Of a DNA stretch of 64,000 bases, positions 47,963-60,009 are shown piece by piece (the stretch's first letter is position 1; the number at the start of each line of letters is the position of its first letter). Below the pieces are notes generated by a model. It was not told where the DNA came from and made no database searches. It saw only the letters and a program-made list of their open reading frames with translations. Source of the DNA: Eunapius fragilis (taxonomy: Eukaryota; Porifera; Demospongiae; Spongillida; Spongillidae); assembly GCA_963681505.1 (NCBI GenBank), contig OY811979.1, forward strand, positions 6,204,910-6,268,909. The letters run 5' to 3'. Both the position numbers and the translations under genes were made by a program.

Positions 47963-48387
47963 ACTGTTATTTTGTTGGGTATCATACAATCTTTTGATGC
48001 CCGCATATGGAGATTGACCTGTGGATAAGCAGTGCCTAACTGTAGTATGTGTATGCCAAATCCAGTATGCTTGCAAATTGAACCCACACTGACTTTGTGA
48101 TTTAATACGCACACATAAACACATGCACACACATGCGCACACACACACACAGGTACTTATTTTGACCTGTTGGGTATCATACAAGCGTTTGATGCCCATG
48201 CATGGAGGTTGACGTGTGGGTGTTGAGCTATACCTAGCTGTGGTAGCCAAATCCAGTATGCTTGCAAATTTAACCCCCACTGACATCGTGTTGTTACACG
48301 CACACACAACACACACTCACACACGCACGCACACACACACACACACACACACGCAGGGCAACACACACACAAATACACATACACACA

Positions 48388-48418
<31 letters not shown>

Positions 48419-48420
48419 GC
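47700..48420. repeat. tandem units of about 190-240 bp, each with an internal (CA)n
   Basis: Three diverged copies of a unit that reads GAACCCACACTGACTTTGTG, then (CA)n, a TATTTTGTTGGGTATCATAC-like block, GATGCCC(G/A)xATATGGAG and TTGACCTGTGG. Boundaries are near 47957 and 48150. Each copy carries its own CA microsatellite. Confidence 0.85.
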
Positions 48421-48684
48421 CTTGTCACATAGCTTCGTTGATACACCTACATGCCTGGGGCAGACTTAATTTCTTTACTCCTGCTAAAAATAATATAGGC
48501 CTAAATTATAATTCATTAATTTTGTCAAGGCCACTAGGGCCTTCCTTAAAAATCACACCCATTTGTCATGGCAGTTTTTTAAAAATGCAAATAAAAATAA
48601 ACAAAGGTGCACATGTATAAAAAGAACACTTAAGGTTGTGCCTCTCACAATTTAGAACCTGGATAAAGACAGTGAATAGTTAGC

Positions 48685-49405
48685 TACTCCTTGTAAGAAC
48701 CCAAATCTCATGCACTAGTGGAGTATAATGGTGGTCTTGAAAAAGCTATTCTTAGGGATAGTGAGCTTCTAAGTGAAGTAATTGTAAGTCTCATCCATTG
48801 CTATCTCAAAAGGTTATGGCATGTTGTATTAACATTAAAAAGCTGTGCATGCAACATTTGTAGAGCATAGTCGGGCGGTGTTTGGTCGGGCTTGTCACCC
48901 TACTACCTGACCAAACGCGGTAGTAGGGCCCGCACATCTAAGTACAGCACGGATCTGCACAAAACCATTCACTTCACATGTAAAGCATGCAACTGTGTGT
49001 ACAGTAGTATAGTGTCTATTGTTTTAATCTGATGTATAAAAAGGCTTATTTGAAGGCTTCCTTATCTGTCTAGCCATGTACATGTGTTGCAACTATGAAT
49101 ATAATTGCAGTTGCAAGGGCTGAGAACTATAGGTGAAATGAAAATAACTGCAACCTTATCCTTCTCCCATATAGCTACTCCTTGTATGAACCCAAATCTC
49201 ATGCACTTATGGAGCTTCTAAGTGAAGTAAATGATGCTTTTTGTAAGTCTCATCCATTGCTAGCTCAAAAGGTTGTTACTAGATCTGCCCATGCAGCAGT
49301 AAGTAAGATTGGGGCAGAGGCATTGGTTTCTAAAGCACATGTATCAATTCATGATACATGCAAAAGTGGGAATCGGCAGGACAAATGTTGCATTTGACAT
49401 AGCAT
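48685..49405 (+). pseudogene. duplicated exon-like segment, unrecognised
   Basis: At 49170-49400 a frame reads YEPKSHALMELLSEVNDAFC and KSHPLLAQKVVTRSAHAAV. A decayed copy of the same DNA (CCCAAATCTCATGCAC, GAGCTTCTAAGTGAAGTAA, TCTCATCCATTGCTA) lies at 48685-48815. The family is unknown. Confidence 0.35.
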
Positions 49406-49457
49406 TGTACTGGCAATTTGTCAGCACAAGTGACAAAGTTATTTCAAGCCCTGCTTC

Positions 49458-49660
49458 TCTGCATTCATGGTCACCCTTCTCTGCACTCAACTACACCCTT
49501 CTCCACAGTCATGGTCACCCTTCTCTACCGTCATGGTCACTCTTCTCTTCACTCTCCTCTGCACTCATGGTCACCCTTCTCTGCACTCATGGTCATCCTT
49601 CTCTGCACTCATGGTCACCCTTCTCTGCACTCATGGTCACCCTTCTCTATACTCATTGGA
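49458..49660. repeat. 22-bp minisatellite (array 2)
   Basis: About nine units of the CTGCACTCATGGTCACCCTT family. It abuts, and truncates, the 3' end of the hAT transposase. Confidence 0.95.
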
Positions 49661-51763
49661 AAACAGCTGTTCAACCCTACTAGTTGTAAATGGGAGACTA
49701 AAAATCAGATGGCACAAGCAGACAACGTTTTGCCAATTGCTGGAGTCTGGACATTTTTCAAGTTTATACCAAATCTTACGATACGTTTCTGTGCCAATGG
49801 GAAGAAACATTCGTGCATGCTCCACAGCCTCTTGTATTTCATCCTGACACACTGCTACACACACCCCTTTAGCCTCTAGTGGAAAACGAAAGATAGAAAT
49901 AATGTGTTCTACTGCTGCTTTTACTGAAGCCAAACTTTCATCATTCTCTGTTCCATTACTGCTCTGCTGCTACATGTAGTTCTGAGTATCTATAAAAACC
50001 AGAATTGACCTTAAGAGGGTAATATCGGACCATTCAAGACGCTGCTTAATACAATCTTCAAGCATCTGGAGGTCAGCTAAAACGTGTGTTTTACACTGCT
50101 CAAGACTTCCTTCAAAGTTCTGTAAAATTATGCCTTGGTACTCCTTGTTACCATCATCATCCTTCAACCTGCTCTTGACTAACTGCAATGTGGGCCACTC
50201 AGTAGGATCTGTCTGTGCCAATGACCGGAGAGTGGTCAAAGATTGCTGATTGTCCACATCACTGTTTTGCAGAGTCAAGCTAAGAAGTGACACTGGTTTC
50301 AGAGCATCTGTATACATTGCACAGCCAATCCATGTCTTTTCTGCCTTCCACTTCACTAGGTAGCCTTTCAGCTTGGCTCTATCAGTGGTCTTGATAGATT
50401 TGTCATCAATTAAAGCCTGCAGATGGACAATGTGCTCCGTATCTGTCTACTACATGTTGTATAGCCTTCCTCTTGTGAGAAATCCACCTAGTTCCATGGC
50501 ATCGAGTTGGAAGGTTACCTCCTTTAGGGAAATCAAAAACATGCTGAAGGTTCTTAACAATATTGGCAAGGTCAGTAGACTTTTTGGGCGATTTCTCATA
50601 AAGATAATATAGACGAAGCAGCATTTCTTCAATGTATGTAAACAAAGGGCTACAAAATGCATTGTTGCATGACAATTCCAAACGATGCGCAAAACACCAC
50701 GCCCAAAACAGCCATGGTAAAGCACGTTGTAATTGTCCCCTAACACCATTGCAGTCAGATATGTTAACAGAGGCTCCATCTGAACTACCTCCAACTAATA
50801 CAGGCTTTTTCACATTAAGAACACTAGCCTGATCAAGTAGATCTGTCACACCAAGTGGCTGCAGGGCATGTTTAAGTGATCCTATTAGTCCAGTGGCATC
50901 TGCTCTGTTTGGACTGTGGACAGAGCAATATCTAGTGACTGAAGTAATTTCTCTTGTGTCATCATTCTTGCAATTATTCAATAGTACAACCATTTCATCT
51001 AAAACATTGCCAGCATCAGTTGAACCATCCATCATTATGCTATAAAAGAAACATTTTCGGATTGCAAGGCTTTTAAGAAACACTTCACGCTGTGCTTGAG
51101 CTATATAGCTAGTAAATGCCTTAGCAGAGTCAGGTGTGCTATGCTCAAAACCCAAGTCAACACTATGTCGAGCTTCTAATTCCAGCAGCGATGGATATTT
51201 GGCAAAAGGAAGACTTTCCTTAGCCATAACAAAACAGAGATCAAACTTCCGTCGCATTCGTGAACGTGTTTTGTCATCCATTTGCCACAAAGACGCTACA
51301 ATTGGAGAAACCATTGTGGCAGGCTGACCCTTCGCTTTGGCATGGTCAGCTTGCAACCGCATCATAGCTGCCCTGTGGACATCGCTAGAGGCATTGTCAA
51401 CGACGTTACTGACCTTTTGGTTGGTGGAGCCGGTTATCCATGTGGTGGTGAAATTCTTTAATGACTGGATGTTAGCTTCATACTTCTTGCAAACATCGCA
51501 ATACAGATATTGCACTGGTCCAGGTGACAGCGAAGCCAAGTCAACGTTTGATGCTCTTTGTCGAACTTGCGTTGCCAATTTTCGAAAGTGCTCTTCGATA
51601 CCTGCTTCCTTTTAGATGCACTTCCACATTCATCTGCTTCTTGATCTTCACTAAAACATGCGTCTCGTTTGCGGTCGGCCATTGTGTCCGATTAATTAAC
51701 CAAATGATCGGACAATTAGCTAAAACGCCCCGCCAAATGTCTGATGTCCGACCGTTATAATTG
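49637..51763 (-). pseudogene. hAT transposase, ZNF862/C17orf113-like, broken
   Basis: The minus strand starts at 51682 (MADRKRDACFSEDQEADECG), shifts frame near 51510 and continues with a C-x2-C zinc-finger-like motif (YLYCDVCKKYEA), the conserved Asp residues in SIMMDGSTDAG and GGSSDGASVN, and the hAT C/H motif WAWCFAHRLELSCN. Another shift occurs near 50445 (into HIVHLQALIDDKSIKTTDRA) and an in-frame TAG near 49970. The dimerisation domain is recognisable as HLIFSLPFTTSRVEQLFS, with the catalytic Glu. Immediately after this the frame enters the 22-bp minisatellite, so the last part is lost. The upstream terminal repeat begins CAGTGACAATTATAACGGTC at 51763. The copy cannot make a full transposase. 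Confidence 0.85.
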
Positions 51764-51775
51764 TCACTGTATGGT

Positions 51776-52283
51776 GTCCTCTGCACTCATCTACACCCTT
51801 CTCTACAGTCATGGTCACCCTTCTCTACACTCATGGTCACCCTTCTCTGCACTCATGGTCACCCTTTTCTACACTCATGGTCACCCTTCGCTGCACTCAT
51901 GGTCATCCTTTTCTGCACTCATGGTCACCCTTCGCTGCACTCATGGTCACCCTTCTCTGCACTCATTGTCACCCTTCTCGGCTCTCATGGTCACCCTTAT
52001 CCCCACTCTTGGTCACCCTTATCTATACACATGATCACCCATCTCCCCATTCATGGTGTCCTCTGCACTCATCTACACCCTTCTCTACAGTCATGGTCAC
52101 CCTTCTCTACACTCATGGTCACCCTTCTCTTCACCCTCCTCTGTACTCATGGTCACCCTTCTCTGCACTCATGGTCACCCTTCTCTGCATTCATAGTCAC
52201 CCTTCTCTGCACTCATGGTCACCCTTCTCTACACTCATGGTCACCCTTCTCTGCACTCATGGTCACCCTTCGCTGCACTCATA
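51776..52283. repeat. 22-bp minisatellite (array 3)
   Basis: About 22 units, starting right outside the hAT terminal repeat. The opening block GTGTCCTCTGCACTCATCTA is repeated inside at about 52055. Confidence 0.96.
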
Positions 52284-52289
52284 GGACAA

Positions 52290-52540
52290 ATGGTATGGTG
52301 CCAAAGGCGCCAAGTACGGCGCTGAAGGCGCCCTCATTCACCAAGATGGCGTTTATTAAGGAAGAGGGGAGTTAGTAAGTTTCAATGAAGAGTGTCGGGA
52401 GGGAGGGACGGGTGCAATTCGAGAGCGGATTTGGAGAGGGGGTGAAAAGTTGGGTCGGCGTAGCGGGCCTTCGGGCCCCCCCTACCCTGCCCTAACCTCT
52501 AATTTTTCCTTCTCAAGCTCACAGTCCTTCGGACTGTTTA
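52290..52540 (-). repeat. hairpin-ended dispersed repeat, family B copy 3 (inverted)
   Basis: Reverse orientation of the copies at 6.7 and 7.5 kb. It begins near the GGCGCCAAGTACGGCG hairpin region and ends with CAGTCCTTCGGACTG. It splits the 22-bp minisatellite into arrays 3 and 4. Confidence 0.8.
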
Positions 52541-52544
52541 TAAT

Positions 52545-52960
52545 AGTCACCCTTCTCGGCACTCATGGTCACCCTTCTCTTCACCCTCTTCTGCACTCAT
52601 GGTCACCCTTCTCTGCACTCATAGTCACCCTTCTCTGCATTCATAGTCACCCTTTTCTGCACACATGGTCACCCTTCTCTGTACTCATGGTCACCCTTCG
52701 CTGCACTCATGGTCACCCTTCTCAGCACTCATGGTCACCCTTCTCTGCACTCATGGTCACCGTTCTCTGTACTCATGGTCACCCTTCTCTGCACTCATGG
52801 TCACCCTTCTCTGCACTCATGGTCACCCTTCTCTGCACTCTTGGTCACCCCTCTCTCTTATCTTCACCCAGGGTCACCCTTCTTTCTTCTCTTCACACGT
52901 GGTCACCCATCTCTCTTCTCTGCACTCATGGTCACCCTTTGTACTCATGGTCACTCTCAC
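52545..52960. repeat. 22-bp minisatellite (array 4)
   Basis: About 18 units continuing array 3 after the inserted family B repeat, degrading into CTCTCTTCTCT-rich sequence. Confidence 0.96.
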
Positions 52961-53215
52961 TCCTCTCACCACCCTCCCTCCCTCTCTCCACCCTCCGCCT
53001 ATCCACTCTCTCCACCTATCTCTCACTGTGATATTATTACCTTAGAATCCCAGGGCAGGGTATGTAGTGATATAGAGAAATGGTGGCTTGGTAACAACCG
53101 GATGTTTCAATGTCCAATTTGCATGGAGCTTGCATCCTCATCAAGAATACCTTTTCAAGTCATGTTCCTTTCTTAGCACTTCTTGAAGGGTGTTTGACTC
53201 TGCAAGCCTGAGAAA

Positions 53216-55960
53216 ATGTCTGATGCAGAAGATAAGAAGAAAGTGGAAGTGGAAGAGGCTGAGAAGAAAGTGGCTGAGGCTAAGAATGAAGTGGCTGAGG
53301 CTGAGAAGAAAGTGGCTGTGGCTGAGAAGAAAGTGGCTGAGGCTGAGAAGAAAGTGGCTGTGGCTAAGGATGAAGTGGCTGATGCTGAGAAGAAAGTGGC
53401 TGAGGCTAAGGATGAAGTGGCTAAGGAAGAAGCCAAAAAATGTGCAGAGAGAGCCCAAAAATATGCAGATTATGCCATGGACTGTTTTGGTAATGCCATA
53501 GTTGGTTTAAGGATCGCCCAAAATGTTCTAAGCAGTGTAGTAAATGGTAAGTGTCCCGTTCCCTTGATTGACAATCCATCCATTCACACCCATCCCTTCC
53601 ATCTCTAACTGCCTTCATACATGACCATGTAATTGACACACACTTTCACCCCTAGACCTAGAAGCTAAGCGAGCAGCATTGAGACAACTTGAATCTCATC
53701 AAGGTACACTTTTTTTGTGCTATGAATTCCGACACTTATTTAAGCAGTACATAAGTCTAGTGTGGTCATCATCCAGTGTGGTCATGATCATCACATCTTA
53801 CCACATCATCTAGTGTGGTCATCATCTGTCATCTAGTGTGGTCACCATCCATCCATCCATGCCAGGGTCAATCTTAACCATTTCATCACACATGTGTCTG
53901 AGTTTCAGAAACAAAATATATCCATGAACTAAACATACTAACATATGTAAGAATATAAATTATTAACTCTTGACTTCAATGATTTCATGCGTTATGAGTT
54001 GACCACAATTCTAACCACTTATGTAAACAGTGCCTATTATCTTTTTCTGCGTAAGAGCCTTTGTGACCTTTTTATTTACATACGCAGCTGGCGTCTATAG
54101 CTACCTTCCTATCTTTCAAATTCAGCGTAGGAACAGAAAACTAAGTGCCAATATCAATTTGAAACTGACAATTTAAAACGAACACTTTTTTCTCATTTTT
54201 TCTTGAAGCAATATGAAGTACCTTGTCTTGGTGTCCTATGCTCAAGATTGCTAGATGGAATGCCAAGTTGTTATTGAACTGCATTGCGCTGAAGTACGAA
54301 TGTAAAGGACTCTTAAGAATCCTTACAAAGGCGATAATTATCCACAATGCCTGCGTGTACAAACAATGAATTTCTTTAGTGCTAGCTTCCTACGTACAAT
54401 GTTCAGTGCACACAAGGACGACTGTGATTGGCTTGCATGTGGTGCAATGACCGACGGAAGGGCGGGGGGGGGGGGGGGGGGGGGGGGGAAGGGAATATGC
54501 AGCTAAAGCCATCAAAATAGTGAAACGTATTATAACTAGGCACCTATGCCTCCAACCCCCTATCTTTAAACGGTCTTTGAATGATGTTTAATAAATGTTA
54601 TGTAATATAAATTTGTATTACATAAACATCATTCAAAGACCGTTTAAAGATGGGGGTTGGAGGTGGAGGCATAGGTTCCTAGTTATAATACGTGTCACTA
54701 TTTTGATGGCTTTAGCTGCATATTCCCTTCCCCCCCCCCCCCCCCCCCGCTCTTCCGTCGGTCATTGCACCACATGCAAGCCAATCACAGTCGTCCTTGT
54801 GTGCACTGAACATTGTACGTATGAAGCTAGCACTAAAGAAATTCATTGTTTGTACACGCAGGCATTGTGGATAATTATCGCCTTTGTAAGGATTCTTAAG
54901 AGTCCTTTACATTCGTACTTCAGCGCAATGCAGTTCAATAACACCTTGGCATTCCATCTAGCAATCTTGAGCATAGGACACCAAGACAAGGTACTTCATA
55001 TTGCTTCAAGAAAAAATGAGAAAAAAGTGTTCGTTTTAAATTGGTAGTAAAATCTAGGCTTCAAATTGATATTGGCACTTAGTTTTCTGTTCCTACGCTG
55101 AATTTGAAAGATAGGAAGGCAGCTATAGATGTCAGCTGCGCATGTAAATAAAAAGGTCACAAAGGCTCTTACGCAGAAAAAGATAATAGGCACTGTTTAC
55201 ATAAGTGGTTAGAATTGTGGTCAACTCATAACGCATGAAATCATTGAAGTCAAGAGTTAATAATTTATATTCTTACATAAGTTAGTATGTTTAGTTCATG
55301 GATATATTTTGTTTCTGAAACTCAGACACATGTGTGATGAAATGGTTAAGATTGACCCGCCATTAACCTCAGAATCATCACTCAATCACCACCCAATCAC
55401 GCAATCACCCAATCACCACCCAATCACCACCCAATCACTCAATCACCACCCAATCACCCAATCACCACCCAATCACCCAATCACCACCCAATCACTCAAT
55501 CACCACCCAATCACCCAATCACCACCCAATCACCCAATCACCACCCAATCACCCAATCAGCACCCAATCATCCAATCACCACCCAATCATCCAATCACCA
55601 CCCAATCATCCAATCAATCAACTAATCATGCAATCAATCATCCAATCAATCTATATGTAGTTACAATGTTCATATGTAGTATTGGACACATGGGTGAGGG
55701 AATGCAATTGTATATTTTTACTTAGGCACTTCTGCTGCTAAGAGACCAATCACTGATGGAGGTATGTTAATATATAGCTTGTTATGATTTAGTCAAAAAT
55801 AATCTAGTTTGTAGGATTGATATTATTGTCTACCTTTAATTGACTAGGACTTCAGGGCGACATGGCACGGGTGTTTGGGAGTGGACATTTAGATGTCGAA
55901 TTACATATTTACGTAACAATGATTTTCTTAGCTCATGAACGCACTAACATACATGTATGA
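53216..55960 (+). CDS. small gene with Ala/Lys/Glu heptad coiled coil
   Basis: Exon 1 (53216-53546) starts MSDAEDKKKVEVEEAEKKVA and contains about eight seven-residue repeats of the type VAEAEKK, each encoded by a 21-bp DNA repeat. The pattern predicts a highly charged single helix or coiled coil. It is followed by KKCAERAQKYADYAMDCFGN and AIVGLRIAQNVLSSVVNG. Exon 2 (53656-53703) adds LEAKRAALRQLESHQ, exon 3 (55726-55761) TSAAKRPITDG, and exon 4 (55848-55960) LQGDMARVFGSGHLDVELHI before a stop. Every junction is phase 1 with GT-AG borders, which strongly supports a real gene. No signal peptide; family unknown. Intron 2 contains a 1.5-kb foldback element and a tandem array. Confidence 0.6.
53755..53860. 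repeat. short tandem repeat CATCTAGTGTGGTCAT
   Basis: Imperfect repeats of TAGTGTGGTCATCATC, also found in a longer array at 56150-56380. Confidence 0.85.
53865..55358. mobile_element. 1.5-kb foldback element with 4-bp target duplication
   Basis: A near-complete palindrome centred near 54611. It starts GGGTCAATCTTAACCATTTC and ends with the complement. Arms of about 700 bp contain matching poly(G) (54463-54488) and poly(C) (54731-54749) runs. GCCA directly precedes and directly follows the element, consistent with a 4-bp target duplication. The mirror-image frames (54141-54362 minus, 54835-55047 plus) encode the same peptide because of the palindrome and are probably not genes. Confidence 0.9.
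55374..55640. repeat. CACCCAATC tandem array
   Basis: Imperfect repeats of ATCACCCAATCACCACCCA directly after the foldback element, inside the same intron. Confidence 0.95.
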
Positions 55961-56149
55961 GTGTGCAAAGTTGCAACATTTATGAAAAAATTAGTTATTC
56001 AGTGGTGTATATTTCGTAAACCATTAACGTTATTAACTCAATAAATGGTACATGTCACTTTCATATCAAGACCAACATATATGAGAAGTTGGAGCGAAAT
56101 TGGAAGACATGAGGTACAAAACTGAGTGACAATAGATGGAATGACCCTA

Positions 56150-56380
56150 TGGTAATCATCCAGCATCGTCATCATCCAGTGTGGTCATCATCTAGTGTGT
56201 CATCATCTCCTGTGGTCATCATCTAGTGTGGTCATCATCTAGTGTGGTCATCATCCAGTGTGGGTGTGGTCATCATCCAGTGTGGTCACCGTGTGGTCAT
56301 CATCTTGTGTGGTATCATCTAATGTGGTCACTGTCTAGAGTGGTTATCATCTAGTGTGGCTATCTAGATCTAGTGTGATT
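56150..56380. repeat. TAGTGTGGTCATCATC tandem array
   Basis: About a dozen imperfect units, the same family as 53755-53860. A CATC-rich patch follows near 56580-56610. No gene is seen from 55960 to 56670. Confidence 0.9.
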
Positions 56381-56675
56381 ATCATGATACTCCAAAGCAT
56401 ACACACATCCTGAGGGTACAGCTGGACGCGAAATTGCGTCTGCCGGCAGAACGCGCCTTAATTACGTGACGCAAAATTGAGTCGACCGGCGTTAAATTGT
56501 TAAGTGTGTTCATCTTTTGAGTTAGTGTGTTCAATATCTGACATGTGTGATCATCATCTAGCATAACTCACTACAGCACAATCCATCCATCCGTCCATCC
56601 ATCCATCATCTAGTGTTCTGTTTATCGAGTTGTCTGTATTTCAGGGAGTCCGCATTTCTAGGTGTTTTGATCAGC

Positions 56676-57222
56676 TTGCTCCCTTCCCTTCCCTTTCCTT
56701 CCCTTCCCTTCCCTTCCCTTCCTCCTTCCTTCCTTCCCTTCCCTTCCTTCCCTTCCCTTCCCTTCCCTTCCCTTCCCTTCCCTTCCCTTCCTTCCCTTCC
56801 CTTCCTTCCCTTCCCTTCCCTTCCCTTCCCTTCCCTTCCCTTCCTTCCCCTTCCCTTCCCTTCCCTTCCCTTCCCTTCCCTTCCCTTCCCTTCCCTTCCC
56901 TTCCTTCCCTTCCTCCCTTCCCTTCCCTTCCCTTCCCTTCCCTTCCCTTCCCTTCCCTTCCCTTCCCTTCCCTTCCCTTCCCTTCCCTTCCCTTCCCTTC
57001 CCTTCCCTTCCCTTCCCTTCCCTTCCTTCCCTTCCCTTCCCTTCCCTTCCCTTCCCTTCCCTTCCCTTCCTTCCCTTCCCTTCCCTTCCTTCCCTTCCCT
57101 TCCTTCCCTTCCCTTCCCTTCCCTTCCTTCCCTTCCCTTCCCTTCCCTTCCCTTCCCTTCCCTTCCCTTCCCTTCCCTTCCCTTCCCTTCCCTTCCCTTC
57201 CCTTCCCTCCTTCCCTTCCCTT
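56676..57222. repeat. (CCCTT)n satellite tract
   Basis: More than 500 bp of almost pure CCCTT with occasional CCTT slips; polypurine/polypyrimidine, open in several frames. It ends at the assembly gap. Confidence 0.98.
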
Positions 57223-57422
57223 NNNNNNNNNNNNNNNNNNNNNNNNNNNNNNNNNNNNNNNNNNNNNNNNNNNNNNNNNNNNNNNNNNNNNNNNNNNNNN
57301 NNNNNNNNNNNNNNNNNNNNNNNNNNNNNNNNNNNNNNNNNNNNNNNNNNNNNNNNNNNNNNNNNNNNNNNNNNNNNNNNNNNNNNNNNNNNNNNNNNNN
57401 NNNNNNNNNNNNNNNNNNNNNN
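57223..57422. other. assembly gap (200 N)
   Basis: Exactly 200 N, a common placeholder length. The true size of the CCCTT tract is unknown. Confidence 0.99.
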
Positions 57423-57649
57423 TATTACTAAGTGTACACGCTCGCACCATTAATTACTCCATACCTTTTTCTCTGTGCATCATTATTCAGTTTGCAGCCT
57501 AAAGGGATTGGGATTATTATTCAGTGTGTCTAAATACACACACACACAGTATACTCACCGTGCTAAACAACTCTGGTGCAGTCGTAGATTATTTAGGGGT
57601 TTGGGGGTGCACCCGTTTCGAACCCGAACCCCAATTTATAAAGGGAATG

Positions 57650-57770
57650 ATACCATGCGACGGGAATAATCCGCTGCAACGGGAATGAAGTAATGCGACG
57701 GGAATGATACGTTGCGACACGGGAATAATCTATTGCGACGGGAATTATCAGTTGCAACGGGAATATTTTT
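57650..57770. repeat. imperfect repeats of GCGACGGGAATRAT, about 21 bp
   Basis: About six units (TGCGACGGGAATAATC, TGCAACGGGAATGAAG, TTGCGACACGGGAATAATC and so on). A related word, GGGACGGGAACG, is tandem at 58640-58750. Minus-strand frames here and at 57961-58263 are unassigned. 58850-60000 contains no gene I can support. Confidence 0.75.
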
Positions 57771-60009
57771 CCCCCCTCACCCTGGAATCGGAACTTGCGC
57801 TCCCCCTTTCCGTAACAGGATGGCTTTATGTAATAGCCTTCAGGAAAAGCAGTGGGGGAGACGCGCAGCTGGTCATTGACCATTGTGGTATGAACCAAAT
57901 ACGAAAAGAAGTCATATCGCGCCCAATAGTAGCTTAACTGCCATCTTGTATATAGCCAGTTTAGCGTACAGAAGTCCCATTTGGCATCTTGCACCTCGTA
58001 GATCCGAGCACAAATGATCGCACAATGCCAGCTCCTTGCCTGTGCAGGTTATTAATCAAACTAATAAGCACTGATTGCATGAAGCTGCCGCAGGTTAACA
58101 GTTTCACTCGGCCCTCAATGTGAAATTGCACCCTAGCCAGCAATATTTTCCCCACCCTTTCTACTGTAATAAGCAACACCTCACCCCTTTCACCAGTTGG
58201 GCTTTCTGGATCTGCCCAGTTCCCAACTAAATGAGCAGTTTGCTGTTTGGCCTTATTACACATATATTCTGATTCAAATTTGCCCTGACAATAAAGACAT
58301 TTTTATCCATCATTTGAACTATTTCATTAAATTTTTGCTGTGCATTACACAGGACAGAAAAGATGTATGTGATGTGCACAATTAGTTTAATGTGAGTGAA
58401 ATCTTTCTTTATAAGTGCAAGCAATAGGGATTATCAAACTGTGGGTGATGGGTATATATTGATTTTGTTTATTTTAATGGACATGACATGCCCACCCCCC
58501 ACCCCCCTGCAGTAAAGTACATAACACTGACATTTTATCAAACAGAAACAATAATGCAACAAAAAAAAAATCTTGTTCACATGATAGGAGGAAACGCATC
58601 GTCACTTCTTGCGTGGCCTCCCCCTTTTCTTTCGGGACGGAAACGTTCGTCTGGGTTAGCCACGGGACGGGAACGTTTGGGACGGTCATGGTAGTAGTTT
58701 CCATGGGACGGGAACGATCGTTTGGGACGGTCACGGGACGGGAACGGATTTTAGATGTAATCCTAAATAGGCCTACCAGAAAAAGGTTGACTGATGATGA
58801 GTGGGCTACTACTGTTAAAGGTAAGGCTCCCATGAGACTTTCCACATAAAATAGGTGATGATTATAGGGTGTGGGGGTGGTTTTGGTAGGTAGAGGAAAT
58901 AAAATAAAATCCACATCGAATGTACACATGCACACAAGTTGTGACATGTGACCAAGCCCTTAGAATTAAGCATCTTGTTAGAAGCGGGTCGCGTTTTTTT
59001 AATGACTTCATAATCGGGGTCAAATCCTATAGAGGCTATGCGATGGAACTATGAATAATTAATGCCATTTAACTGGTTGTACCCATGGTGCTCATGTACT
59101 CATATGTATTAGAGAGAATTAGCCATCATTTCATTCCTAATTTGCTCCTGCGTGCCAAGAAAGCTGTTCTGGGCCCTTCTCACCTGGAACAAGATAGCGG
59201 CAGCCAGACACTTTTACCCATGCATTAACGCCATGTGTCTGTTAACGGTTGTACCTGTTTTGATCGTAGCATATCTATTTGGATCGAACCTTATAAGCCT
59301 CATTACTAACAAGTGTGCCTTAGCCTTTGTCCTACAGATTTTGAACATACCGTTATAGATATGGTCATGTGATCGCATAACCTCTATATGAGAGTTACTA
59401 ACGTAACTCTCGATACACGGACACATTATAATAGCACATCTCTAAGCATTTTGTGACAGGTAACTGCACCACCATGCCTACTGGCCAGTGGCAGTTATTG
59501 AGGTCATCTCCAAATAACAGGCAGATACTCTTGATCTTAGAAGTATCTAGACCTTATCACCACTTGAATCTCATTAGGGTCAAAATGCAAATCAAGACCC
59601 ATTGATGGTATCCCTTAAACAAGATCAAGCTGGCAATGAAAAACTGGCAGAATAAAAGTCAAAGAGCGTTGCAGTGTGTAGATGGTTCTTGCATGGTGGA
59701 GGCTAGGGAAAAGAAAACAAGCTCATATACCTAGCCTTGAACTTCCTACAAACTGGGTGAACATGACAAGCTCAACAACAGAAGCTCAATGCTGTCTTCT
59801 ACAACACCCACCATTGCAGTAAAATACACAATTCATTTATTTCAGCAGCATCGAAACGAAATGAAGTCCTGTTTCCAATCTATTATTCATATCAGCCAGC
59901 CCCTATTATACTATCTAACGCTCGAGTTTTGAACTTGTCATTGCAAACCTACACCATCATCAAATGTTAAACAATGCACATACAACACAATAAAAGTGTC
60001 CAAACAGTG

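Noticed and set aside
56613-57502. 270-290-codon Ser/Pro/Phe or Gly/Lys/Arg-rich proteins
   Set aside because: Translation of (CCCTT)n running through the N gap.
59152-59358. 68-codon ORF with a hydrophobic segment
   Set aside because: A single short frame with no recognised family and no supporting signals.
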